Position numbers and translations under genes: made by a program. Positions 27,664 through 35,677 of a stretch of 64,000 nucleotides of DNA are shown here, one piece after another (position 1 is the stretch's first letter; each line of letters starts with the position of its first letter). Under the pieces are notes generated by a model, which was not told the DNA's origin, searched no databases, and saw only the letters and a list, made by a program, of their open reading frames with translations. The stretch comes from Shewanella jiangmenensis (GTDB lineage: Bacteria; Pseudomonadota; Gammaproteobacteria; Enterobacterales; Shewanellaceae), in NCBI RefSeq assembly GCF_018596335.1, contig NZ_JAHEPS010000005.1, positions 248,001 to 312,000 on the forward strand, given 5' to 3'.

Positions 27664-27745
27664 GTTGCTGTTTCCTTAAGCGTCTATGGCAGCGCTTTAT
27701 TCATTTTATGGATGCTTCCGACATATGACCCCGGGCGAGGTTTTG

Positions 27746-27757
27746 TGACCAAGGTCA
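27746..27757. promoter_or_regulatory. Palindrome upstream of gdhB, candidate operator
   Basis: TGACCAAGGTCA is a perfect 12-bp inverted repeat about 83 bp upstream of the gdhB start, in an otherwise gene-free 277-bp gap. The left part also reads TGTGACC, half of a CRP-type site. Which regulator would bind it cannot be told. Confidence 0.35.
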
Positions 27758-27910
27758 TGGCGCGAAGTTTATTACTAAACCATGCGATTTTCGAGGAAAA
27801 TTTTAGTGGTAGATCCTGTGGAAATCCAGTAACGACGGGACTTTAACGGAATGTTAAGAACAAGGATTCACAACAAAAGATTAACTATGCAGTCTGCTGT
27901 TTAAAACAAT

Positions 27911-27930
27911 CGGGGAGCAAATGCTCCCCG
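27911..27930 (-). terminator. Terminator after the RND exporter gene
   Basis: CGGGGAGC, AAAT, GCTCCCCG is a strong 8-bp stem 10 bp after the stop; the minus strand continues ATTGTTTT, a weak T tract. Confidence 0.65.
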
Positions 27931-27940
27931 ATGTCAGCCT

Positions 27941-30247
27941 TTATCGGCGCTTTGGCCAGAACAGTGCCGTTAATGCCGGCAAAATAATTATCGCCCCAAG
28001 CATATTTACCAAAAACATGAATGTGAGCAAAATTCCCATATCCATCTGGAACTTGAGCGCCGAGAAGAACCAGGTACTGACCCCGATGGCGAGGGTTAAA
28101 CCGGTGAAGATCACCGCACTGCCCCGCTCCTGCAGCGCCTCGAGGTACGCCTGCTGTACTGCCATGCCATCACGCAGTTTTACCGCCATGGTCGACAGAA
28201 TATAAATGCCATAATCCACACCGATGCCGACGCCGAGTGCAATCACCGGCAAGGTGCTGACCGCCAGACCAATTTCCAGCTTGGCCATCAGCGCCTGCGC
28301 CAGGGTCGACACCACATACAGCGGCAAAATCACCGCAACCGTGGCCCTAAGCGAACGGAAACTTAACAAACACAGCACAAATACCGCGCCGTACACGTAC
28401 AGCATCATCGGGGTTTGGGCTTCAGCCACCGCTTCGTTGGTGGCGGCCATCACCCCAACAGGCCCCGAGGCAAGCTTAAATTGCACCTTGTCGGTATTAA
28501 GTTTCTCGGCCACCGCCTTGGATTTGGCAATCACGTGCTCGATGGTTTCGGCCTTGTGATCTTTCAGGAAAAAGTACACCGGCATCACAGAGCAGTCGGC
28601 ATTCAAAAGCCCGGAGGTAGTTGGAATTTGCCCCACCGCCTGCACCAGACTTGCAGTGTTTCGCGGCAGCACTTCCCACTTGGGATTGCCTTCGTTAAAG
28701 CCGGCGTTCACCTTACGGGCAACCGAGGCTAAGCTCGCAGTCGACTCCACCCCGACGGTATTGCCCACCTGCCATTCAAATTCGCCGATTCGCTCAAGCA
28801 CATCATGGTAGGTACAGGCCTCAGGGAAGGCTTCCACAATCACAGTCATCACGTCGGTGGTGATGGAGAAATGGTCGGTGATGAAAAAGGTATCCTGGTT
28901 ATAGCGACTGTCGGCATGTAACGCCGGCGCCCCGCCCTGCAGATCGCCGATTTTCATATCCGCAGCGCCCTTAAGACCCAGGCCGTACAGGCCCAGAGTC
29001 GCAAGCACCACCACCACGGCAACCTTGAGGTTGGCGAACACCGAAAAGGGCTTCCAAAATGCCTGAGCGCGCTCAGCCCGGCCAGCGTCTTCTTTGGTTT
29101 TGATATCAAAGAAAGAAATCACCACCGGCAGCAAAATCAGATTGGTGAAAATAATCACCGCCACCCCAAGGGATGCTGAAATAGCCAGCTCACGGATAAT
29201 GCCGATATCAATGGCAAGCAGAGTAATAAAGCCAACGGTATCAGACAGCAGCGCCACGCCACCGGGTACCAGCAGGCTACGGAATGCTGATGCAGCGGCG
29301 GCCTTGGTCGCTTGACCATCCAGCACCCGCTGGCGCACGGCGTTGATGATTTGCACGCCGTGGCTTACGCCAATGGCAAACACCAGAAACGGCACCAGAA
29401 TCGACATGGGGTCAAGCCCAAAGCCCACCACGGTAAGCAGCCCAAGCTGCCACACCACCGCGATAAGGCTGCAGGCAAGCGGCAGCAGAGTTAGCACCAG
29501 CGAGCGACTGAACAAAAACACCATCACCGCTGTAATGGCTATCGCGATAAGGAAAAACAGCACCACGCCCTTGGCGCCATCGGCCACATCGCCAGCCATT
29601 TTGGCAAAACCTATGATGTGTACCTTGATGGTATCAGTCTCAAACTTACCACGCAGCTCACTCTCTAGCTTGGCGGCAAAGGCGATGGTATCGAGGGGTG
29701 CGTTGGTTTGCGGGTCAAAATCCATCAGCTGCGCCGACACCATGGCGGCGCTGTAATCCTCGGCGATAAGGCGGCCGACAATGCCCGCCTTTTCGATATT
29801 ATCGCGAACGATTTCAAGCCCCTGGGCATCATTCACAAACTCAGAGGGAATGACTGGCCCGCCGGCAAAGCCGTCTTCCACCACTTCGGTAAAGCGGGTT
29901 GAGGGCGAGTAGATGGATTTCACCTGGGCACGGTCGACCCCGGGTATAAAAAACAGCTGATCGTGCACATTCTTCAGTGCATCAAAAAATTCGGGATTAA
30001 AGATATTGCCGCGGGTATCTTCCACCGCCACCATGATGGAGTTGGCGCCGCCAAAGTCCTTCTGGTGCTTAAGGTAGGTTTGCATGTAGCTGTGGTTGAG
30101 CGGGATGTTTTTCACAAACGCCGCATCCATTTTCAGCTGACTTGCCTGATAACCCAAAAATACCGTCAGCAGGGCAAACAGGGTGATGACCCAGCCCCGG
30201 TGGCGGAATAAGAAGGATTCGAAGCCATTGACCAGTTTTTCCAACAT
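27941..30247 (-). CDS. RND/MMPL-type exporter of the DUF1302-DUF1329 cluster
   Basis: A 768-residue inner-membrane protein of the RND superfamily, MMPL-like branch. It has an N-terminal helix (about 18-36), a large periplasmic loop, a block of about five helices (220-400), a second helix and loop, and a last block of helices (620-760). The TM4-type motif VGIGVDYGIYILS carries the acidic residue used for proton coupling, with a similar VFAIGVSHGVQIINAV in the first half. It is the last gene of the operon, 36 bp after the YCF48-like gene. The neighbours suggest export or trafficking of a hydrophobic substrate across the envelope; substrate unknown. Confidence 0.88.
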   Translation of the reverse strand: MLEKLVNGFESFLFRHRGWVITLFALLTVFLGYQASQLKMDAAFVKNIPLNHSYMQTYLKHQKDFGGANSIMVAVEDTRGNIFNPEFFDALKNVHDQLFFIPGVDRAQVKSIYSPSTRFTEVVEDGFAGGPVIPSEFVNDAQGLEIVRDNIEKAGIVGRLIAEDYSAAMVSAQLMDFDPQTNAPLDTIAFAAKLESELRGKFETDTIKVHIIGFAKMAGDVADGAKGVVLFFLIAIAITAVMVFLFSRSLVLTLLPLACSLIAVVWQLGLLTVVGFGLDPMSILVPFLVFAIGVSHGVQIINAVRQRVLDGQATKAAAASAFRSLLVPGGVALLSDTVGFITLLAIDIGIIRELAISASLGVAVIIFTNLILLPVVISFFDIKTKEDAGRAERAQAFWKPFSVFANLKVAVVVVLATLGLYGLGLKGAADMKIGDLQGGAPALHADSRYNQDTFFITDHFSITTDVMTVIVEAFPEACTYHDVLERIGEFEWQVGNTVGVESTASLASVARKVNAGFNEGNPKWEVLPRNTASLVQAVGQIPTTSGLLNADCSVMPVYFFLKDHKAETIEHVIAKSKAVAEKLNTDKVQFKLASGPVGVMAATNEAVAEAQTPMMLYVYGAVFVLCLLSFRSLRATVAVILPLYVVSTLAQALMAKLEIGLAVSTLPVIALGVGIGVDYGIYILSTMAVKLRDGMAVQQAYLEALQERGSAVIFTGLTLAIGVSTWFFSALKFQMDMGILLTFMFLVNMLGAIIILPALTALFWPKRR

Positions 30248-30283
30248 CGCTCAGGTCCTGTGGTTATTGTTATAAAAGCGAAT

Positions 30284-31297
30284 TTATTTCGTTTGTGCGC
30301 TGTCGAGGGCAAACACCCCCTTGGCACCGACAAGCCAGATCCGGCCCTGTTTATCTTCAGCGCCCGCAAGCAGATTTTCGCCCTGACGACGGGCAACAAG
30401 CTCAGCCTCGGCGTTGTCATTCACCGCAAGCACCACGCCAGCGTTGCCGACCAGATAAAGCCCACCTTTACTCGATACCAGCGCGCCGTTGATGCTGGAC
30501 TCCACCGGCAAGCTAAGCTGCTGCCAGTCATCGAGCCCTAAACCTGCAGCAAAGGCATGGCCGCGAAGGCCCATCACGAACACCTTGCCGTGTGCCTCGA
30601 TGGCATTGAACATGGAGCCATCATAGTCAAAGTTGACCCGGCTAAAACGTGCGCCGCCATCACTGGACACAGCCACCAGGCCAAGCTCGCCTACCATCAG
30701 CAGCCGACCGTCATCAAGGCGGATAATGCGGTTGAAGTGTGGCAGTAATGAGGCTTTTTCGAGGGCATACCCCTCAGGATCGGTTTCTTTGAGCTCATTG
30801 AGGTAAGCGGCGTCTTCTTCACCAAGCAGTTCATCATGAAATGCTTCCTGCCAATTTTTGCCACCATCATTGGTGGTAAAAAACAGCCCATAGGCACCAA
30901 TAGCCATGCCGTCGCTTGCTGATGTAAACAGCACATCCATAAAGGGGCGCTCACGGCTCGGTGCTTCGAATTGTTTTACCCAGCTTAAGCCGCCGTCATC
31001 GGTGTGCAAAATGGTGGCATCATGCCCGACTGCCCAGCCAAGTTTATCGTCTAAAAAGAATACCTTGGTCAGCTGTGAGGCGCTTGGCGTAGCAACTTGT
31101 TGCCATATGGCATCTTTGCCGATAAGCACATGGCCGCGCTCACCAACCGCCACCAATGCATCACCGGCGCGGGTGATATCAAGCAGCAGGCTTTGGGGCG
31201 CGTTTGGCTGAAGCTGGTCGCGGGCGGGCTCGTCAGCAAGCGCCACCGAACCTAACAGGGGAATACATGCCAGAGGCAAAAACTTTCGCAGCAACAT
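30284..31297 (-). CDS. Exported YCF48-like beta-propeller protein
   Basis: A 337-residue protein with a signal peptide (MLLRKFLPLACIPLLGSVALA) and YCF48/photosystem-assembly-type repeats: VALVAVGERGHVLI-like, LGWAVGHDATILHTDDGGLSW, DGMAIGAYGLFFTTNDGGKNW, LLMVGELGLVAVSSDGG. The repeated GxxxxTxDGGxxW motif predicts a seven-bladed propeller. In plants and cyanobacteria the related HCF136 helps assemble photosystem II; in proteobacteria such proteins commonly sit beside MMPL exporters. It is the third gene of the operon and probably a periplasmic partner of the exporter. A strong hairpin lies just upstream (31323-31342). Confidence 0.85.
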   Translation of the reverse strand: MLLRKFLPLACIPLLGSVALADEPARDQLQPNAPQSLLLDITRAGDALVAVGERGHVLIGKDAIWQQVATPSASQLTKVFFLDDKLGWAVGHDATILHTDDGGLSWVKQFEAPSRERPFMDVLFTSASDGMAIGAYGLFFTTNDGGKNWQEAFHDELLGEEDAAYLNELKETDPEGYALEKASLLPHFNRIIRLDDGRLLMVGELGLVAVSSDGGARFSRVNFDYDGSMFNAIEAHGKVFVMGLRGHAFAAGLGLDDWQQLSLPVESSINGALVSSKGGLYLVGNAGVVLAVNDNAEAELVARRQGENLLAGAEDKQGRIWLVGAKGVFALDSAQTK

Positions 31298-31322
31298 AAC
31301 TACATCCTAATGCTGAAAAATC

Positions 31323-31342
31323 GGGGCGCAAATTTGCGCCCC
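31323..31342 (-). terminator. Intercistronic hairpin, possible attenuator, between DUF1329 and YCF48-like genes
   Basis: GGGGCGCAAATTTGCGCCCC is a perfect 20-bp palindrome in the 65-bp gap; the minus strand continues GATTTTTC. It resembles a terminator inside the operon and could lower expression of the two downstream genes relative to the outer-membrane genes, or stabilise the upstream mRNA. Confidence 0.7.
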
Positions 31343-31362
31343 AAAACTCACGGTCACAGAGA

Positions 31363-32727
31363 TTAACGCACGCCTTCGCGGCGCAGTGCGTCCGGCGTGA
31401 AGTCAGCGCTCGACAGCTTAGCGTCGAAGTTGTACATGCTGCCTTCGTTATCCAGACCAATGGCCAGATAGCGGCGTGACTGCAGGTCGTGGAACACTTC
31501 GAGGGTACTCCAGTGGGTCGGTACCTCGTAATAGTTCAGACCATGGGCAAAGGCAACGCGGTACAGCTCATCGCGGTTGTCGTACATGTCGGTGGCCGAT
31601 ACCTGCCAGGAGTCTTCATCCAGATAGAACACCCGGGTCTTGTAGATGTGACGCATACCGTCTTTGAGGGTTGCCTTCACTTCCCAGACGCGGTGTTTCT
31701 CCCAGCGCACCAGATCAGGGTTGATATGGCCCGGGGTCAGGATCTGATCGTACTTCACCGCATCTGAGTGCAACTTGTAGTCGTTGTAAGGGATAAGGAT
31801 TTCCTTCTTGCCGACCAGCTCCCAGTTGTAACGGCTTGGCGAGCCGTTGAACATGTCGTAATCGTCGGTGGTACGCAGACCGTCCGATACCGTACCCGGG
31901 GTGTCAAAGGCCACGTTTGGCGCCTTGCGCACACGGCGCTGACCTGTGTTGTAGGTCCAGGCCTGACGCGGCAGCGCTTCCTGATCCAGGGTTTCTTTCA
32001 CGAGCAGCGCAGTACCGGCAAGACGCGCAGGCTGAGTCACCACCTGCTTGAACAATGCAAGGGTGTTGGCCTCTTTAAGCTTTTCCGGTGTCATGTCAGG
32101 CTGTGAGTATTCAAAGCGCAGCTGCTCAGACAACTCTACCAGGGTGTAACCGCCGCCCTTGGCAGGAGCCGCCTGGTTGCGCTGGGTTTCGATATCGACA
32201 CCACGAAAACGCAGCACGTGGTTCCAGATGGCCTCAAGACCATTTTGCGGGATGGGGAACGGAATGCCGACAGCGGCACCAATCACCCCGTTACCGCCCT
32301 GCACCAGCTCAGCGCGGCTGGCGTTGGCCTTGGTGGCATCGTATACCCACTGCGGCACCGAGGCTGAGCGGCGGGTTTGATAAACGTTCATCTTGAAGGT
32401 ATCGGGGTAGAGTTCGAACAGTTTGATTTGACCGGGGGTCAACAGGCTCTTGTACTGATCCAGATTCGCCTTGGTCACTGTGTACTCAATCTTGTCGCCG
32501 GCAAAGGGATCAGGATGGTGATCGCCCTTTTTGTAGCCAGAAGGCGCCGAGGTGATACCGCCATTCCACGCAGGAATGGAGCCATCCGCGTTAGCCGCCA
32601 TTTCTGCGCCGAGGGGTGTCAGACTGGTACCGAGTTTGGCCGCATCGGCCTCAGAAACTTTCGCCACCACAGCGCCGCTGCCCAGGGCAAGCATGACGGC
32701 TGCAGACAATATCGCAAGCTGCTTCAT
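31363..32727 (-). CDS. DUF1329 family exported protein
   Basis: A 454-residue protein with a signal peptide (MKQLAILSAAVMLALGSGAVVA). The DUF1329 family is almost always next to DUF1302 and is thought to have a LolA/LolB-like fold that could hold a lipid or other hydrophobic molecule. Seen here: the N-terminal family block KLGTSLTPLGAEMAANADG followed by SIPAWNGGI, the middle RRVRKAPNVAFDTPG, and the C-terminal FDLQ/SRRYLAIGLDNE region. The ATG at 32727 is preferred over a 15-codon longer frame because AGGA lies upstream and the signal peptide then starts properly. Only 13 bp separate it from the DUF1302 stop. Molecular function is not established. Confidence 0.88.
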   Translation of the reverse strand: MKQLAILSAAVMLALGSGAVVAKVSEADAAKLGTSLTPLGAEMAANADGSIPAWNGGITSAPSGYKKGDHHPDPFAGDKIEYTVTKANLDQYKSLLTPGQIKLFELYPDTFKMNVYQTRRSASVPQWVYDATKANASRAELVQGGNGVIGAAVGIPFPIPQNGLEAIWNHVLRFRGVDIETQRNQAAPAKGGGYTLVELSEQLRFEYSQPDMTPEKLKEANTLALFKQVVTQPARLAGTALLVKETLDQEALPRQAWTYNTGQRRVRKAPNVAFDTPGTVSDGLRTTDDYDMFNGSPSRYNWELVGKKEILIPYNDYKLHSDAVKYDQILTPGHINPDLVRWEKHRVWEVKATLKDGMRHIYKTRVFYLDEDSWQVSATDMYDNRDELYRVAFAHGLNYYEVPTHWSTLEVFHDLQSRRYLAIGLDNEGSMYNFDAKLSSADFTPDALRREGVR

Positions 32728-32740
32728 TGTTATTGTCCTT

Positions 32741-34813
32741 TTAAATCGAATACTTGATGTTGAACGACACATAATCGCGGTCGCTCATGGCGTTGGTGGT
32801 GCCTACGCCACCAAAGAAGTTGTTGTACGACAAATCGGCGCCCCAGCGGCTTTGGTAATCAAAGTTGATGCCCACCGCCACCGACTTACGGCCCTCGGTA
32901 AACAGGAACATAGGATCCGGCGTGATACCATCGACATCGTGAGCCCAAATCACCCGTGGCGACACGTTGATGCCGGCAATCAGGTTGTTGTAGTCCGCTT
33001 TGGCAACCAAACGATAGCCCCAAGCAAAGTCGGTTGGGAATGGGTTAGTTTCAGGGCCGTTGTGCAGCACCTGAATAATGGCTTCGTAACCTTCTTTGCC
33101 ACCGCTGCGTGCAGTGCCCGGGCCATTGAGACGCAGTTCATCTGTGCCAGGCATATCGTGGATCCACACGCCGCCGACTTCCGCCAGCATGGTCAGGTTG
33201 TCGCTGCCAAGGGTCGGCCCAAAGAGGTGAGTCAGCGTCATCTGCGCCTGAGTGGTATCGGCGCGGATAAAGCCTTCGGCGTAGTCACCTGGGTTCACGT
33301 CTTTATTAAAGTAAGAGGTGTACTGAGATACGCCATCCAGATAGCTGTAATCAGCGCCTACCACGTTGGAGTTGGCCAGCTGCTGTGGCATGGCTGCAAA
33401 CAGCAGCTCCACGTCATCGATTTGCAGTGGCTCGTCCTGACGGTGAGCGATTTCACCGGCAACCGAGGTATCACCAATCAGGGTGTTGAAGCTCACGCCA
33501 TAAAGCTTGATGTCTTCAGGGTAAACAATTTGCGCCTTGGAGAAACTGTCGAGGCTGAGGAAAGTCTCCCGGTCAAGATTACCCGCGTTCATGCCAATCG
33601 TGGTCATGTCGGTCAGCAGCGGTACCAAATCGAAGTTGGCGGCAGTACCGCTGATAAGCGGACGGCGGCTGTGGTAGTTCATGAAATAGAAGCCAAACTC
33701 AGTTTCACCAAGCTCTGGCGCATAGTAACCAAGCTTAATACCGTACTGACCATCATCCTTCGGCGTCAGCTCATCCTCTACCAGGGTAACCTTGGTGGGA
33801 TAAGCCAGTGCGGCGCGGATAAGGCCTGCGGTGTCATTGGCAAAGGCACCGGCGCGGATCATCTGTGCCAGCTTCTCGTACTCAGCCATCAGGAAATCAA
33901 GATTGATGTCTGGGTTGGCGTTAAAGCCAAGCTGGGCATTTTGCTGATAGCCGCCGAAACCGGCGAAATCGTTGGTCGCGAAGATTGAGCCCGGGGTTGG
34001 TACCCAAATCGGCTCCCAATCATACTGATAGAAGGCTTCGATGGTGAAGTTTTCAGTGGCACCCAACGATGCCCACACCATGCCCTGAGGGCGGAACGCT
34101 TCTTTAAGCTCAGCGCCGGGGGCATTGAGAATGTTCAGGTCAACCGGGTTGATTTCACCGATGCCGTGGGCGATAAGGGTGCTCTCACCCCAGGACACCA
34201 CCTGATTACCAACGCGAATAGCCAGCGGATTCTGGCCATCGTTAAAGTCAAAGTTGGCGTATACGAAGGCATCCAGCAGGCGGATATCTTTACACTGCAC
34301 TTCTTTGGCGCGTTTGTCGGCGCAGGGGTCATAGGCCTTGCCGGTAATAGGGTCGGAATAGCCAAAATTACCGTCGTTCAGCTTACGGTCGTAAAAATAC
34401 ATACCGCGGGCGAACAGGCCGTAGTTTTCATAGCTTAACGATAATTCGTGCAGACCTTTGAAAATCTCAGAGGTGGTATCACCCTGAGAATACAGCAGGT
34501 TACTTAAGTCGTTGTTACTGGAGTAGGAACCGGGCTGGGCCCAGATCTCGGCAGAGGTGTACTTGGTGTTGTTGAATGCGCTGTAGTTGGACCAATCGAA
34601 TCTGGGATGATTGACCTTACCAATTTGGCCGTCCCAGTCGCGCTTATCTACACGCCAGCTGGCACCGAGAGTAAAGGTTGAGTCGAATGAACCCTTTACA
34701 TCTCCCCAATCGAAAGATACAGCCTGAGCCACGGGAATACTTCCCAGACTCAAGGCGGACGCTACCCCCAAAGCAAGCGCCGACTTGTTAAAACCGTTTT
34801 TAACAATCTTCAT
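32741..34813 (-). CDS. DUF1302 family outer-membrane barrel protein
   Basis: A 690-residue protein with a signal peptide (MKIVKNGFNKSALALGVASA, cleavage near VAQA). The mature part is rich in aromatic and alternating polar residues, and it ends in a typical barrel C-terminus (YVSFNIKYSI). Family blocks are DWGDVKGSFDSTFTLGASWR at the N-terminus and RVGNQVVSWGES in the middle. DUF1302 proteins are predicted outer-membrane porin-like barrels found with DUF1329. It is the first gene of the four-gene operon, and the only one preceded by a sizeable regulatory gap. The ATG at 34813 is used; an 18-codon extension has no signal-peptide logic. Confidence 0.88.
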   Translation of the reverse strand: MKIVKNGFNKSALALGVASALSLGSIPVAQAVSFDWGDVKGSFDSTFTLGASWRVDKRDWDGQIGKVNHPRFDWSNYSAFNNTKYTSAEIWAQPGSYSSNNDLSNLLYSQGDTTSEIFKGLHELSLSYENYGLFARGMYFYDRKLNDGNFGYSDPITGKAYDPCADKRAKEVQCKDIRLLDAFVYANFDFNDGQNPLAIRVGNQVVSWGESTLIAHGIGEINPVDLNILNAPGAELKEAFRPQGMVWASLGATENFTIEAFYQYDWEPIWVPTPGSIFATNDFAGFGGYQQNAQLGFNANPDINLDFLMAEYEKLAQMIRAGAFANDTAGLIRAALAYPTKVTLVEDELTPKDDGQYGIKLGYYAPELGETEFGFYFMNYHSRRPLISGTAANFDLVPLLTDMTTIGMNAGNLDRETFLSLDSFSKAQIVYPEDIKLYGVSFNTLIGDTSVAGEIAHRQDEPLQIDDVELLFAAMPQQLANSNVVGADYSYLDGVSQYTSYFNKDVNPGDYAEGFIRADTTQAQMTLTHLFGPTLGSDNLTMLAEVGGVWIHDMPGTDELRLNGPGTARSGGKEGYEAIIQVLHNGPETNPFPTDFAWGYRLVAKADYNNLIAGINVSPRVIWAHDVDGITPDPMFLFTEGRKSVAVGINFDYQSRWGADLSYNNFFGGVGTTNAMSDRDYVSFNIKYSI

Positions 34814-35121
34814 GTTAGCTTTTCTCCGTAACCTGCTGGATTTTTTTATAGGTATGACAACCAACAAATGGTTAGCCTACAGGTAACACCATTGTTACAG
34901 CAATTAACAGCTGACAGCAAGGCGCGTTCAGAGAAAATTTTCTAAAGAATTGAGTACTTAGGATGAATTAATGGGGCGAGTTCAGCGGCAGAATTTGAAT
35001 TTTATCTGCCGAATGGGAAAAATTACGTTCTTGCTCGAAATTATCAATATTTTTTCAATAAGTTATAAACGATAAGCCGTGCTAAATAAGCTTTTACAAA
35101 TCAATCAAACGTTTAAAGTTA
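34814..35121 (-). promoter_or_regulatory. Upstream region of the DUF1302 operon with inverted repeats
   Basis: 308 bp without a gene. Two palindromes stand out: GTAACA-CCAT-TGTTAC (34883-34898), 70-85 bp before the DUF1302 start and well placed for an operator, and AGAAAATTTTCT (34932-34943). The right half (about 35040-35110) is AT-rich. No single -10/-35 pair is clearly best. Confidence 0.45.
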
Positions 35122-35343
35122 TTACTCTATTTTGACCAGCGACACCAGTTTACCGTCCTTATCCAGCGTCATCTTGAACAGTCCCTTAACGCCATCGCGG
35201 GTCACAAAGGGGCGAAAATGCCGACCGTTGATCCACAGGATCTTGCCGTGGATATCCTTCACTTCAACCATCGTTGCAGCGCCTTGATAATAAGGCAGAA
35301 AGTCATCAAAACTGACCCGAAAGCGAAACAAAAACTCCAACAT
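35122..35343 (-). CDS. DUF2835 family protein
   Basis: A 73-residue protein of the DUF2835 family, common in gammaproteobacteria. Family features seen: the N-terminal FRFRVSFDDFLPYYQGAATMVEV-type beta/helix segment, the central hydrophobic strand KILWINGRHFRPFVTRDG and the C-terminal GLFKMTLDKDGKLVSLVKIE, written here as separate blocks. It is probably a small beta-rich (PilZ-like) domain. Function unknown, monocistronic. Confidence 0.8.
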   Translation of the reverse strand: MLEFLFRFRVSFDDFLPYYQGAATMVEVKDIHGKILWINGRHFRPFVTRDGVKGLFKMTLDKDGKLVSLVKIE

Positions 35344-35677
35344 TCACTCCCAAAAATCTGAAACCTAGCCAAGTATTGGGGCAGCTACGTCTGCCCCACC
35401 TGTACTAGCGCTGTTTACCAAGCTTGGCAATTTGGCCGGGCTATTTGAGGATGCTATTTGGCCATACCGTTCGACATCGCAATTCCGCTACAAGCCTTGC
35501 ACAATGCGCTCTTCACCGGAACCCAAGCCTGCGCCGCAGTGAATACGACGCAGACTCGCGCGACTGACCGGCGTCCTCTGCCGAGCATCTACTGTTTCAA
35601 TACGGCTTCTTCAAGACGGCCTCTTCAATATGGCCTCAGCAGTACGGCATCTTATGAATCGTATTTTGAAACTGCGT
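35344..35677. repeat. Gap with a four-copy 14-bp degenerate tandem repeat downstream of pepN
   Basis: 334 bp without a credible gene. Positions 35598-35653 are four exact-register 14-bp units: CAATACGGCTTCTT, CAAGACGGCCTCTT, CAATATGGCCTCAG and CAGTACGGCATCTT. No terminator for pepN was recognised. Confidence 0.75.

Noticed and set aside
32552..33988. 478-codon plus-strand frame opposite the DUF1302 and DUF1329 genes
   Set aside because: It spans two real genes on the other strand and resembles no known protein.
27941..34813. Reading the RND operon as the sterol transport system BstABC
   Set aside because: The DUF1302 and DUF1329 partners are not the Bst periplasmic proteins as I know them; only a general similarity to lipid trafficking is supported.
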